33,825 bases of DNA from positions 1-33,825 of the forward strand of contig DSEL01000159.1 in assembly GCA_011056645.1 (NCBI GenBank). Reading direction: 5' to 3'. Made by a program: the position numbers and the translations under genes. Shown here piece after piece: positions 1-8,143 of this stretch (positions are counted from its first letter, which is position 1; each line of letters opens with the position of its first letter). The DNA comes from Candidatus Atribacteria bacterium (GTDB lineage Bacteria > Atribacterota > Phoenicimicrobiia > Phoenicimicrobiales > Phoenicimicrobiaceae). Below the pieces are notes generated by a model that did not search any database, was not told where the DNA came from, and was given only the letters and a program-made list of their open reading frames with translations.

Positions 1-1
1 A

Positions 2-163
2 GAGGAAGGTATTCTGGTAAATATTAGTTTGGTGCTCAGATATGGGGAAAATATTCCTCAAATTGGATTTAAAATTCAAAAAAGTCTGAAAAAGGAATTA
101 GAATATATAACCGGTATAAATGTCATTCTAATTAATATTTTTGTTTATAATTTAAAGTACTAA
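2..163 (+). CDS. Asp23/Gls24 family protein, 3' end only
   Basis: An open frame runs in from the window edge and stops at TAA 161-163, giving 53 residues. The segment has the pattern of the C-terminal half of Asp23/Gls24 (DUF322) proteins: a beta strand (ILVNISLVLRYG), the 'NIPQIGFKIQKSLKKELE' helix, then 'TGINVILINIFVYNL' as the last strand. Family members are small cytoplasmic or envelope-associated proteins of about 110-150 residues, often encoded near cell-envelope or central-metabolism genes. The start and N-terminal half lie outside the window. The call rests on pattern recognition of a short fragment. Confidence 0.6.
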   Translation, partial: EEGILVNISLVLRYGENIPQIGFKIQKSLKKELEYITGINVILINIFVYNLKY

Positions 164-378
164 ATCTTGTGTATCGTATATCGTATATCGTAAAAAGAAT
201 AATAGCCGGTAATCAGAATCCAGTTTTCAAAAGAAAATAATAATATGTATTGAGTGATGGGTAGAAGTTTGATTTATCAAACCCTTAATAATTAATAGAT
301 ACAGAAGTTTATTCAAATAAATCTGAACAAGATACGAGATACGAACAATGGGATACGATTTTGTAAGAGAGGTGTAAG
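164..378. repeat. Intergenic repeat-rich leader of the methylmalonyl operon
   Basis: A 215-base gap with no gene. Three near-tandem copies of a 7-base unit (ATCGTAT) lie at 173-192, and the complementary unit ATACGA recurs three times at 332-358, so the gap is bounded by long, imperfect inverted arms. Inside are AATCAGAATCCAG at 211-223, which recurs at 4058-4070, and a 16-base palindrome GTTTGATTTATCAAAC at 267-282, part of which recurs at 27713-27727. I see no convincing promoter. A Shine-Dalgarno sequence (AGAGAGGTG, about 366-374) sits just before the mutase ATG at 379. Confidence 0.5.
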
Positions 379-2058
379 ATGTTTGATAAAGAAGAAATAA
401 AAAAAATTAAACAATTAAGGAAAGAATGGGAAAACAATATGGTCCAAAAAACGCTCGAGCGTTTTCCTGAAAGAAAAGAAAAATTTGTTACCGGATCAGG
501 AGAAAGGATTGAGCGATTATATACTCCTGAAAATTTAGAAGAGTATGACTATAGTAAAGAATTAAATTTTCCTGGGCAATTTCCCTACACCCGTGGAGTT
601 CAACCCACTATGTATCGGGGTCGATTTTGGACTATGCGACAATATGCGGGCTTTGGTACAGCTGAAGAATCTAATAAGCGTTATAAATATCTATTAGGTC
701 AAGGACAAACCGGATTAAGCGTTGCTTTTGATCTGCCTACACAAATTGGTTATGATTCGGATCATGTTATGTCATTAGGCGAAGTAGGAAAAGTAGGAGT
801 AGCCATAGATTCCTTAAAAGATATGGAAACGTTATTTGATGGGATTCCTCTTGATAAAGTAAGCACTTCAATGACCATAAATGCTCCAGCAACTGTATTA
901 TTAGCCATGTATATAGCTGTAGCAGAAAAACAAGGTATCTCTCCCGACAAACTAAACGGGACTATCCAAAATGATGTATTAAAAGAATACATTGCCCGTG
1001 GAACTTATATTTTTCCTCCTGCTCCTTCAATGAGATTAATTACCAATATTTTTCAATATTGTTTTAAAGAAATGCCTTTATGGAATACTATCAGTATAAG
1101 TGGCTATCATATTAGAGAAGCAGGTTCTACAGCAATTCAGGAAGTTGCCTTTACTTTAGCTGATGGAATAGCCTATGTAGATGCCGCAGTAAAAATCGGA
1201 TTAGAAGTTGATAATTTTGCGCCAAGATTATCTTTCTTTTTTAATGCCCATAATGATTTATTAGAGGAAGTAGCTAAATTTAGAGCAGCTCGAAGATTGT
1301 GGGCTAAGATTATGAAAGAAAGATTTGGAGCTAAAAATAAAAAATCTTTAATGCTTAGATTTCACACTCAAACAGCTGGTTGCACTTTAACTGCTCAACA
1401 AGCGGATAATAATATTGTTCGGGTTACTATTCAAGCCTTAGCAGCAGTATTGGGTGGAACCCAATCTCTCCACACAAATTCAAGAGATGAAGCTCTGGCT
1501 CTTCCTGCTGAGGATTCGGTAAGGATTGCCCTTAGGACTCAACAAGTTTTAGCTTATGAAAATGGCGTAACCGAAACCGTTGATCCTTTAGCCGGTTCCT
1601 ATTATCTAGAAACTATAACTAATAAAATTGAAAAAAAGGCTTTAGAATATATTGAAAAAATTGATAAATTAGGTGGTGTTATTCAAGCCATTGAAAAGGG
1701 ATTTATTCAGCAAGAGATACAAAACAGTGCTTATAAATACCAGAAAGATATTGAAGAGGGTAAAAGGATAGTAGTAGGAGTAAATAAATTCAAGATTAAC
1801 GAGGGATCTCCAAACGGTCTTTTAAAAGTTAATCCGGAAGTTGGACGTCAGCAAGTTGAGGAACTTAAAAAGTTAAAAGAAACAAGAAATAACAATGAAG
1901 TAAAAGAAAATTTAAAGTTATTGGAAGAGTCTGCTAAGACAGATAAAAATTTAATGCCCATAATCTTAGATTGTGTCAAATCTTATGCTACATTGGGTGA
2001 GATTTGTGATGTATTAAGAAGTATCTTTGGTGAATATAAAGAGTCTGTAAAGCTTTAA
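379..2058 (+). CDS. mcmA1: Methylmalonyl-CoA mutase, catalytic (large) subunit
   Basis: Catalyses the reversible adenosylcobalamin-dependent interconversion of (R)-methylmalonyl-CoA and succinyl-CoA. The 559-residue protein is the acyl-CoA-binding TIM barrel only, the usual length when the B12 domain is a separate subunit, as in archaeal and many anaerobic bacterial enzymes. Visible active-site positions carry the same numbers as in the Propionibacterium enzyme: Tyr89 (MRQYAGF), Gln197 (IQND), Arg207 (IARGTY) and His244 (SGYH). Tyr89 plus Arg207 argues for methylmalonyl-CoA rather than isobutyryl-CoA, where the family has Phe and Gln. The B12 subunit follows after 19 bases. A good Shine-Dalgarno supports ATG 379. 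Confidence 0.95.
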   Translation: MFDKEEIKKIKQLRKEWENNMVQKTLERFPERKEKFVTGSGERIERLYTPENLEEYDYSKELNFPGQFPYTRGVQPTMYRGRFWTMRQYAGFGTAEESNKRYKYLLGQGQTGLSVAFDLPTQIGYDSDHVMSLGEVGKVGVAIDSLKDMETLFDGIPLDKVSTSMTINAPATVLLAMYIAVAEKQGISPDKLNGTIQNDVLKEYIARGTYIFPPAPSMRLITNIFQYCFKEMPLWNTISISGYHIREAGSTAIQEVAFTLADGIAYVDAAVKIGLEVDNFAPRLSFFFNAHNDLLEEVAKFRAARRLWAKIMKERFGAKNKKSLMLRFHTQTAGCTLTAQQADNNIVRVTIQALAAVLGGTQSLHTNSRDEALALPAEDSVRIALRTQQVLAYENGVTETVDPLAGSYYLETITNKIEKKALEYIEKIDKLGGVIQAIEKGFIQQEIQNSAYKYQKDIEEGKRIVVGVNKFKINEGSPNGLLKVNPEVGRQQVEELKKLKETRNNNEVKENLKLLEESAKTDKNLMPIILDCVKSYATLGEICDVLRSIFGEYKESVKL

Positions 2059-2077
2059 AGGTGGAGGAAATAAAATA

Positions 2078-2482
2078 ATGGAAGGAAAAAAAATTAGAGT
2101 ATTAATTGCTAAACCCGGGCTTGATGGACATGACCGGGGGGCAAAGGTGATAGCAAGAGCTTTAAGGGATGCCGGGATGGAAGTAATATATACTGGATTA
2201 CGACAAACACCTGAACAGATTGTGGAAACCGCTATCCAGGAAGATGTAGATGTTATTGGATTAAGTATTTTATCCGGTGCCCATACTCATCTTTTCCCCA
2301 AAATAATGGAACTTTTAAAAGAAAATAACATTGAAGATATAATTATTATAGGTGGAGGAGTAATCCCCGAAGAAGATATTCCCGAATTAAAAAAAGCGGG
2401 CGTAGCAGAAATATTTACTCCAGGAACTGATACCCGTAATATTATTAAGTTTATTAAGGAGAAAGTAAAACAGCAAAATTAG
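2078..2482 (+). CDS. mcmA2: Methylmalonyl-CoA mutase, B12-binding (small) subunit
   Basis: Cobalamin-binding partner of the preceding catalytic subunit; together they form the heteromeric mutase. The 134 residues are a single Rossmann-like B12-binding domain. The DxHxxG signature is [11 protein letters not shown] with His18, the lower axial ligand to cobalt. The other two conserved loops are GLSILSGAH (about residues 62-70) and [11 protein letters not shown] (about 89-99). The start is preceded by a strong GGTGGAGG Shine-Dalgarno. Mutase subunits of this length pair with about 560-residue catalytic subunits, so nothing is missing. A 200-base gap follows before meaB. Confidence 0.95.
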   Translation: MEGKKIRVLIAKPGLDGHDRGAKVIARALRDAGMEVIYTGLRQTPEQIVETAIQEDVDVIGLSILSGAHTHLFPKIMELLKENNIEDIIIIGGGVIPEEDIPELKKAGVAEIFTPGTDTRNIIKFIKEKVKQQN

Positions 2483-2682
2483 TATAAAGAAATATTCTGA
2501 AAAAGAATAACAGAATAAATAGAAGAAAAGAAAAGTGTAGAAAAAACAATTTAAGGCTTTAATGATTTGGCTAAAGATAGATAAATAAAATTAATTGAAA
2601 AATTAGATTATCTTTGTAGGATGATTTTAAAAATAATTATGGGGCTTTAACGCAATACGAGAAAAAGGTAAATTAGATTAAG
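2483..2682. other. 200-base gap between mutase small subunit and meaB
   Basis: Very A-rich sequence with only short open frames. I see no tRNA-like fold, no strong hairpin followed by a T run, and no clear promoter. A purine-rich AAAAAGG at about 2662-2667 lies somewhat far (about 15 bases) from the meaB ATG. Confidence 0.4.
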
Positions 2683-3654
2683 ATGGAAATAGTAAAAAAA
2701 ATAACTAATGGTGATCGCAGAGCAGCTGCGAAATTAATTACTTTAGTAGAAAATAACTTTAAACAAGCTCAAGAGATTTTGAAAAAACTCTATGATTTTA
2801 CCGGGAATGCCCTAATAATTGGTATAACCGGTCCTCCCGGTTCAGGAAAAAGTACTGTTACCGATAAGGTTTCCAAAATTTTAAGAGGACAGGGGAAAAC
2901 GGTTGGAATAATTGCCATTGACCCTACCAGCCCATTTACCGGGGGAGCATTGTTGGGGGATAGAATTCGTATGCAGGACCTTAGTTTAGATCAAGGTGTT
3001 TTTATAAGAAGCATGAGTACACGAGGGCATCTAGGGGGACTTTCTCAAGCTACCCAGGCAACGGTTAAGATATTAGATGCGATGGGTAAGGATATAATAT
3101 TTATTGAAACGGTAGGTGTAGGTCAATCAGAAGTAGATATAGTTAAAGTAGCTGATACAGTCGTATTGGTCAGCATGCCGGGAATGGGAGACGATATCCA
3201 GATCATAAAAGCCGGGATAATGGAAATAGGGGATATTTTTGTGGTAAATAAAGCCGATAAAGAAGGATGTGAAGGTTTAGTTACAGAAATAGAAATGATG
3301 TTGGATTTAAACCGAGATAGAAGATGGCGTCCTCCGGTTTTAAAGACCATAGCTAAAGACAATGTCGGGATGAAAAAACTCTTGGAAGAGATTAATCGAC
3401 ATTTCCAATCTCTAAAGGAAAGTGGTGAGTTAGAGCAAAGACGCCGGGAGAGTGCCAAGAAAGAGATATTTGATCTTATTCAAGAACAATGGAAAGAAAT
3501 ACTTTCAACTTTTATTGATAACGGATTTTTAAATAAGTTAGTAACCAAAATAGTAAAACGAGAAGAAGATCCATACACTGCTGTAGAAAAATTATCAAGC
3601 ATAGTAATGCATTCTTATGCAAAGGGAGGCATAAAAAATGATAGAAAAGATTGA
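2683..3654 (+). CDS. meaB: MeaB/ArgK-type G3E GTPase, mutase chaperone
   Basis: Homologue of MeaB (human MMAA), a GTPase that gates adenosylcobalamin delivery to methylmalonyl-CoA mutase and protects it from inactivation. The Walker A loop is GITGPPGSGKST with Lys56; the switch/Walker B region reads IFIETVGVGQSEVDI, and the guanine-specificity motif is NKADK. The length of 323 residues is typical. The older name 'LAO/AO transport ATPase ArgK' for this family is misleading. Its place between the mutase subunits and the epimerase fits the chaperone role. Its 3' end overlaps the epimerase start by 17 bases, which suggests translational coupling. Confidence 0.95.
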   Translation: MEIVKKITNGDRRAAAKLITLVENNFKQAQEILKKLYDFTGNALIIGITGPPGSGKSTVTDKVSKILRGQGKTVGIIAIDPTSPFTGGALLGDRIRMQDLSLDQGVFIRSMSTRGHLGGLSQATQATVKILDAMGKDIIFIETVGVGQSEVDIVKVADTVVLVSMPGMGDDIQIIKAGIMEIGDIFVVNKADKEGCEGLVTEIEMMLDLNRDRRWRPPVLKTIAKDNVGMKKLLEEINRHFQSLKESGELEQRRRESAKKEIFDLIQEQWKEILSTFIDNGFLNKLVTKIVKREEDPYTAVEKLSSIVMHSYAKGGIKNDRKD

Positions 3655-4042
3655 CCATATTGGTATTGCGGTAAAAAGCATTGAAAAGACCAGCGAGTTT
3701 TTTAGCAATATGCTGGGATTGAAAGTTACCGGTGAAGAAAATGTAGAAGAACAGAAAGTGAAAGTTGCTTTTTTGCCTTTAGGAGATAGCGAATTAGAGC
3801 TGTTAGAATCCACTGCACCCGAGGGTCCCATTGCAAGATTTATTGAGAAGAAAGGTGAAGGAATTCAACATATCGCCTTTAGAGTTGATAACATCGAGAA
3901 AACACTAGAAAAATTGAAAAAGGAAGGAGTTAGATTAATTGACGAAAAACCGAGATACGGAGCAGGTGGCGCAAAGATAGCCTTCTTACATCCTAAAGAT
4001 ACTAATGGTATTCTTATTGAACTAAGCGAAAGAAGTGAATAA
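3638..4042 (+). CDS. mce: Methylmalonyl-CoA epimerase
   Basis: Interconverts the (S) and (R) epimers of methylmalonyl-CoA, linking the decarboxylase/carboxylase (S form) to the mutase (R form). It is a vicinal-oxygen-chelate/glyoxalase-fold protein of 134 residues with two beta-alpha-beta-beta-beta repeats. Metal ligand candidates are His7 (IDHIGIAV), His78 (IQHIAF) and Glu128 (ILIELSE); these are the standard family positions. The frame starts inside meaB (17-base overlap) after AAAGGGAGGC. Epimerase beside mutase and MeaB is a common arrangement in bacteria that make or oxidise propionate. Confidence 0.93.
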   Translation: MIEKIDHIGIAVKSIEKTSEFFSNMLGLKVTGEENVEEQKVKVAFLPLGDSELELLESTAPEGPIARFIEKKGEGIQHIAFRVDNIEKTLEKLKKEGVRLIDEKPRYGAGGAKIAFLHPKDTNGILIELSERSE

Positions 4043-4171
4043 AAAAATGATGTAGAGAATCAGAATCCAGAAGCCAGAAGATGTATTAAAAATACCTCTG
4101 ACTCCTAACTCTTGGATTCTGAATACTCGAGAACTTTTAAAAAGAACAGAGAAAGGTGGTAAGATAAATTA
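4043..4171. repeat. Imperfect inverted repeat between mce and mmdA
   Basis: CAGAATCC at 4061-4068 faces GGATTCTG at 4114-4121, with degenerate extensions of both arms (AGAAGCCAGAAG on one side, CTGACTCCTAACTCTT on the other), so most of the gap could fold into one long imperfect hairpin. The core AATCAGAATCCAG also occurs at 211-223. This looks like a dispersed intergenic palindromic repeat rather than a regulatory site for one gene. Confidence 0.5.
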
Positions 4172-4891
4172 ATGAAATTATCAATTGATGAGTTAATGAA
4201 GAATTTAAGGGATAGAGAAGAAAAAGTAAAGGCAGGTGGGGGAGAGAAAAGGATAAAAGCCCAACATGAGAAGGGAAAACTTACTGCTCGGGAAAGAATC
4301 GGAATTCTCTTGGATAAGGATAGTTTTGTCGAGCTTGATCTTTTAGTTGAACACCGATGTAGTAATTTTGGAATGGATAAAGTAGAAGCACCCGGTGAGG
4401 GAGTTATAACCGGTTATGGAACTATAGACGAAAGACTGATTTATGTTTTTGCTCAGGATTTTACCGTTATTGGTGGTTCATTAGGAGAAATGCATGCTAA
4501 CAAGATATGTAAAGTAATGGACATGGCAATGAAAATGGGAGCGCCATGTATCGGAATAAACGATTCAGGTGGAGCTCGCATTCAAGAAGGGGTAGATTCC
4601 CTGAGCGGTTATGGTCAAATATTTTATCGTAATACCATTGCTTCCGGGGTAATTCCTCAAATTTCTATTATTGTGGGACCAGCAGCCGGAGGAGCAGTCT
4701 ACTCTCCTGCAATAATGGATTTTGTATTTATGGTAAAAAATGTGGGGATAATGCATATTACCGGTCCAGATGTGATTAGAGCTGTAACCGGAGAAGTAGT
4801 CACCTCTGAGAAATTAGGTGGAGCCATGACTCATAATAGGAAAAGTGGAGTGGCTCATTTTGCTGCAGAGAATGAAGAAGAAGTATACTAA
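4172..4891 (+). CDS. mmdA: Methylmalonyl-CoA decarboxylase carboxyltransferase, N-terminal half (split)
   Basis: First half of the carboxyltransferase (alpha) subunit that moves the carboxyl group of (S)-methylmalonyl-CoA to biotin. These 239 residues cover the N-terminal crotonase-fold domain: the [10 protein letters not shown] segment, [15 protein letters not shown]-like CoA/oxyanion region ([11 protein letters not shown]), and [12 protein letters not shown]. The frame ends at TAA 4889-4891 just after NEEEVY; the same frame continues without a shift into the next entry, which starts with ATG on the next base. Intact MmdA/PccB proteins are about 510-520 residues; the halves add up to 517. 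The halves may be separate subunits, a disrupted gene, or a sequence error. Confidence 0.88.
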   Translation: MKLSIDELMKNLRDREEKVKAGGGEKRIKAQHEKGKLTARERIGILLDKDSFVELDLLVEHRCSNFGMDKVEAPGEGVITGYGTIDERLIYVFAQDFTVIGGSLGEMHANKICKVMDMAMKMGAPCIGINDSGGARIQEGVDSLSGYGQIFYRNTIASGVIPQISIIVGPAAGGAVYSPAIMDFVFMVKNVGIMHITGPDVIRAVTGEVVTSEKLGGAMTHNRKSGVAHFAAENEEEVY

Positions 4892-5728
4892 ATGGTAAGA
4901 AAATTGATTAGTTATTTACCCTCTAACAATATGGAAAATGCTCCCGCAATTGAATGTCAAGATGATCCTAATAGAATGGAAGAAGCTCTTTTAAATCTTG
5001 TACCTACCGATCCTAATAAACCTTATGAAATGAAAGAGGTAATAAACTATATCGTGGACGGAGGAGATTTTTTTGAGTGCCATCCTTATTTTGCAACTAA
5101 TATGCTTACTGGATTTGCCAGGTTAAACGGTCAATCTATTGGCATAATAGCTAATCAACCAAAAGTGTTAGCAGGTTGTTTGGATATTGATGCATCTGAT
5201 AAAGCTGCCCGTTTTATTAGGTTTTGTGATGCTTTTAATATTCCTATTTTAACCTTGGTAGATGTTCCGGGATTTTTGCCAGGAACTGCGCAAGAGTATG
5301 GAGGGATTATCCGCCATGGAGCAAAGTTACTATATGCTTATTCCGAAGCGACTGTTCCCAAAGTAACCTTAATTGTTCGAAAATCCTATGGTGGAGCTTA
5401 TCTGGCTATGTGTAGTAGAGATTTAAGAGCAGATCAAGTTATCGCCTGGCCTACAGCAGAAATTGCGGTAATGGGTTCTCAAGGAGCAGCAAATATTATC
5501 TTTAGAAAAGAAATAGCTAAGGCAGATGATCCTGAAAAAGTACGCCAGGAGAAGATTGATGAATTCCAATTAAAATTTTCTAATCCTTATGAAGCAGCTA
5601 AACGAGGTTATGTGGATATGGTCATTGACCCACGAGAGACCAGACCTCGCTTGATAACAACTTTTGATATGCTATCTACAAAAAGAGAAAGTAGACCAGC
5701 GAAGAAACATGGCAATTTCCCAGTTTAA
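4892..5728 (+). CDS. mmdA: Methylmalonyl-CoA decarboxylase carboxyltransferase, C-terminal half (split)
   Basis: Second half (278 residues) of the carboxyltransferase, in the same frame as the first and separated from it only by the TAA. It begins MVRKLISYLPSNN, the conserved interdomain segment of MmdA, PccB and related proteins, then carries the C-terminal crotonase-fold domain with DVPGFLPGTAQEYGGIIRHG and KSYGGAYLAMCSRDL, which bind carboxybiotin and CoA. Upstream of ATG 4892 is only a purine-rich GAAGAAGAAG (4874-4883), a weak Shine-Dalgarno, so expression would need termination-reinitiation or stop readthrough. The break point resembles the natural AccD/AccA division. Conservation right up to both ends argues against old decay. 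Confidence 0.87.
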   Translation: MVRKLISYLPSNNMENAPAIECQDDPNRMEEALLNLVPTDPNKPYEMKEVINYIVDGGDFFECHPYFATNMLTGFARLNGQSIGIIANQPKVLAGCLDIDASDKAARFIRFCDAFNIPILTLVDVPGFLPGTAQEYGGIIRHGAKLLYAYSEATVPKVTLIVRKSYGGAYLAMCSRDLRADQVIAWPTAEIAVMGSQGAANIIFRKEIAKADDPEKVRQEKIDEFQLKFSNPYEAAKRGYVDMVIDPRETRPRLITTFDMLSTKRESRPAKKHGNFPV

Positions 5729-5898
5729 ATTAGCATATAGTTAATTTATTACTTGGTTAGCTAGTTAAATAGTTACTTGTTTTTAAGAATTCGTCAATAA
5801 TAAATTATTTATTAAATATTTTTCAATAGATATTATTAACCGGCTAACTAAGTAACTGACTAACCATATAACAACTAAAGAAGGAGGATAGGGCAGAT
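5729..5898. repeat. Palindromic repeat between mmdA and mmdD
   Basis: GTTAG/GTTA-type units at about 5754-5778 face their complements (CTAACTAAGTAACTGACTAACC) at about 5843-5864, forming a long imperfect inverted repeat. TTAGCATATAG at 5730-5740 recurs at 8208-8218. The gap ends in a consensus AGGAGG (5882-5887) in front of the next ATG. Confidence 0.5.
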
Positions 5899-6267
5899 AT
5901 GTTTGAAGGAATAAAGGGAGCAATACAAATAGCAGTTATAGATATGATTTTAGTCTTTATGGTTCTTGGTGGATTAGCTTTAGTAATGGGATTATTAAAA
6001 AAAATTGTAGGAATTAAAAAAGAAAAAAAAATACCTAAAGAAGTTACAGTTACTCCATCACAATCAAGTATTACTTCGATAGAATCAAAAAAAGAAGTTG
6101 AAGGCAAATTAATAGCGGTCATTGCTACCGCTGTGGCTTCATGTTTAGAAAAACCACAAAGTAGATTTAAAGTACTGAGTATAAAAAAATATAATACCTC
6201 TTTAATTAATCCCTGGGCAGCTATGGGGAGACAAGAAATAATGTTAGAAAAAAATAATCAATATTAA
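5899..6267 (+). CDS. mmdD: Sodium-pump decarboxylase gamma/delta subunit (OadG/MmdD family)
   Basis: Small membrane-anchored subunit that holds together the carboxyltransferase, the biotin carrier and the integral beta subunit of Na+-translocating decarboxylases. The 122 residues contain one N-terminal membrane segment (about residues 13-35), a Lys-rich cytoplasmic linker, and the conserved C-terminal block IAVIATAVASCLE...NPWAAMGRQEIM seen in OadG/MmdD proteins. AGGAGG lies 11 bases upstream of the ATG. Its position between carboxyltransferase and biotin carrier matches known mmd/oad operons. Confidence 0.88.
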   Translation: MFEGIKGAIQIAVIDMILVFMVLGGLALVMGLLKKIVGIKKEKKIPKEVTVTPSQSSITSIESKKEVEGKLIAVIATAVASCLEKPQSRFKVLSIKKYNTSLINPWAAMGRQEIMLEKNNQY

Positions 6268-6297
6268 TATTGAAGATAAAGGAGTAGATAAAATAAA

Positions 6298-6711
6298 ATG
6301 AGAAAATTCCAAGTAAAAGTAGACGGTAAAGTGTATGAGGTAGAAGTAGAAGAGGTGGGAGGGAATGAATCATCAGGGGGAACTATTCCTGTTCCTCAAC
6401 CGATTGTGAACAAAGTAAAAGAAGTACCGGTAAGCCAAAAGGTAATGAAGGCTTCATCTAATTTAACTCCCGCTAAAGCGCCAACTGCAGAGGTAGCCGG
6501 AGAAGAAGTGACCGCGCCTATGCCTGGTAAAGTACTTCAACTCAAGGTATCTGAAGGAGACAGTGTAAAAGACGGAGATACTTTATTGATCTTAGAGGCT
6601 ATGAAGATGGAAAATGAAATTATCGCCAATGCTTCCGGAAATATAAAAAAAATAAATGTAGCCGTAAATGATATGGTAGATACTGGCGATGTCTTAATGG
6701 TTATAGGTTAG
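6298..6711 (+). CDS. mmdC: Biotin carrier subunit of methylmalonyl-CoA decarboxylase
   Basis: Biotinyl carrier that shuttles the carboxyl group from the carboxyltransferase to the membrane beta subunit. It has 137 residues: a short N-terminal strand region (MRKFQVKVDGKVYEVEVEE), a Pro/Ala-rich flexible linker (about 30-65), and a C-terminal biotinyl domain (about 70-137). The biotinylation motif EAMKMEN puts the biotin on Lys103. Linker plus domain order is typical of MmdC/GcdC-type carriers. Upstream is AAGGAG and downstream, after 19 bases, the beta subunit. Confidence 0.95.
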   Translation: MRKFQVKVDGKVYEVEVEEVGGNESSGGTIPVPQPIVNKVKEVPVSQKVMKASSNLTPAKAPTAEVAGEEVTAPMPGKVLQLKVSEGDSVKDGDTLLILEAMKMENEIIANASGNIKKINVAVNDMVDTGDVLMVIG

Positions 6712-6730
6712 AATAGAGAGGAGAATTTAA

Positions 6731-7849
6731 ATGGATCTTTTAATGAAAGTCCTTTCCTTATTTACCCTTTCAGGATTTGCTAAACTTACTGGTGGTAATA
6801 TAATAATGCTAATTGTGGGTGGAGTATTATTGTATTTTGCCATAGTAAAGAAATGTGAGCCTTTACTTCTTGTACCTATCGGCTTTGGAGCAATATTAGT
6901 AAATCTACCCATTACCGGAATAATGGAAGAGGGTGGTTTATTATATTTTATTTCATGGGGAATAAAACATGAAGTATATCCCTGTTTAATATTTATGGGT
7001 ATTGGAGCAATGACTGATTTCGGCCCTTTATTGGCTAATCCGATAACCTTCCTTTTAGGCGCGGCAGCTCAAGTAGGGGTATTTGTAGCTTTAATTGGTT
7101 CAGTGCTTTTAGGATTTAATATTCAGGAAGCAGCTTCAATTGGAATTATCGGAGGGGCAGATGGACCAACAGCAATTTATCTTACAGTTAAAATGGCTCC
7201 TCAATTATTGGGGGCTGTAGCAGTAGCAGCTTATTCTTATATGTCATTGGTTCCTATCATTCAGCCTCCTATTATGAAATTATTAACTTCACCAGAAGAA
7301 AGAAAAATAGTGATGAAGCAACTAAGACCGGTATCCCGGTCAGAGAAGATACTCTTTCCTATTATATCAACTGTTTTAATTGGTCTTTTATTACCAGCTT
7401 CTGTTCCCATTATTGGAATGTTAATGCTGGGAAACTTATTTAGGGAAAGTTTGGTAGTGGATAGATTGTCTAAAACTGCTCAAAATGAATTAATCAATAT
7501 CGTTACTATATTTTTATCTACCTGTGTTGGGGCTACCATGCAAGCCGAATATTTTTTAACCTTCAATACAATTAAAATAATAATATTAGGTTTAATTGCC
7601 TTTGGTTTTGGCACAGCCGGAGGGGTATTATTTGCTAAACTATTGAATAAAATAACTGGGGGAAATATTAATCCTTTAATTGGAGCTGCAGGTGTGTCTG
7701 CTGTGCCTATGGCTGCTAGAGTCGCCCAGAAAGTAGGGCAAGAAGCTAACCCCAGCAACTTTTTATTGATGCATGCTATGGGACCAAATGTAGCCGGAGT
7801 GATTGGAACTGCAGTTGCTGCAGGAGTAATGTTGACTTTACTCCAATAA
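6731..7849 (+). CDS. mmdB: Na+-translocating decarboxylase beta subunit
   Basis: Integral membrane subunit that decarboxylates carboxybiotin and couples this to Na+ export (OadB/MmdB/GcdB family). The 372 residues are almost wholly hydrophobic with about ten membrane segments. Family signatures are present: [11 protein letters not shown] with Asp144, corresponding to the essential Asp203 of Klebsiella OadB; the repeat [14 protein letters not shown]; and [13 protein letters not shown] near the C-terminus. Running in the decarboxylating direction the complex would conserve energy during propionate formation; in reverse it would spend the Na+ gradient for propionate oxidation. The sequence does not decide the direction. 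Confidence 0.95.
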   Translation: MDLLMKVLSLFTLSGFAKLTGGNIIMLIVGGVLLYFAIVKKCEPLLLVPIGFGAILVNLPITGIMEEGGLLYFISWGIKHEVYPCLIFMGIGAMTDFGPLLANPITFLLGAAAQVGVFVALIGSVLLGFNIQEAASIGIIGGADGPTAIYLTVKMAPQLLGAVAVAAYSYMSLVPIIQPPIMKLLTSPEERKIVMKQLRPVSRSEKILFPIISTVLIGLLLPASVPIIGMLMLGNLFRESLVVDRLSKTAQNELINIVTIFLSTCVGATMQAEYFLTFNTIKIIILGLIAFGFGTAGGVLFAKLLNKITGGNINPLIGAAGVSAVPMAARVAQKVGQEANPSNFLLMHAMGPNVAGVIGTAVAAGVMLTLLQ

Positions 7850-7914
7850 AGCTAATTCATGTGTTTGTGGATAGTATTAAATAGTATAAACTAAGTCGCA
7901 ATATTTGATTTTTT

Positions 7915-7940
7915 ATAACGCAGGCTAAAGCCTGCGTTAT
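7915..7940 (+). terminator. Perfect 11-bp hairpin after mmdB
   Basis: ATAACGCAGGC and GCCTGCGTTAT pair perfectly around a TAAA loop, 65 bases after the mmdB stop. The sequence after the stem (TTATTTATAT) is only a weak T tract, so termination may be partial. The core GCAGGCTAAAGCCTGC resembles palindromic elements I have seen repeated in unrelated bacterial genomes, so it may be a dispersed repeat reused as an operon end. Confidence 0.6.
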
Positions 7941-8062
7941 TTATATGGGAATTAATAAATTGATTATATGGGTAAAATTAGTTTAAGATGATAATGAATT
8001 ACACTTATAGGAGAAAATAAAACCTTAGAAAAAATAGCAGATTCCGATATAGGAATAATAAG

Positions 8063-8143
8063 ATGAAAAAATTAACTAAAAAATATTGTTTGGGAATGGA
8101 AATATTAAATGGTAACCACAATTATGATGAAGGGGGATATTGA
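8063..8143 (+). CDS. Possible 26-residue small protein
   Basis: ATG 8063 to TGA 8141-8143 encodes 26 residues beginning MKKLTKKYCLGMEILNGN and ending DEGGY. AGGA at 8051-8054 lies eight bases upstream. I do not recognise it. It has no signal peptide and no run of a single amino acid, so it is not an obvious attenuator leader. It may be a chance frame in AT-rich spacer DNA. Confidence 0.2.
   Translation: MKKLTKKYCLGMEILNGNHNYDEGGY

Noticed and set aside
173-358. CRISPR array from the ATCGTAT/ATACGA repeats
   Set aside because: The units are 7 bases, directly adjacent or inverted, with no regular spacers and no cas genes nearby.
3123-3458. 111-codon frame on the - strand inside meaB
   Set aside because: A shadow of the conserved MeaB GTPase frame with no recognisable domain.
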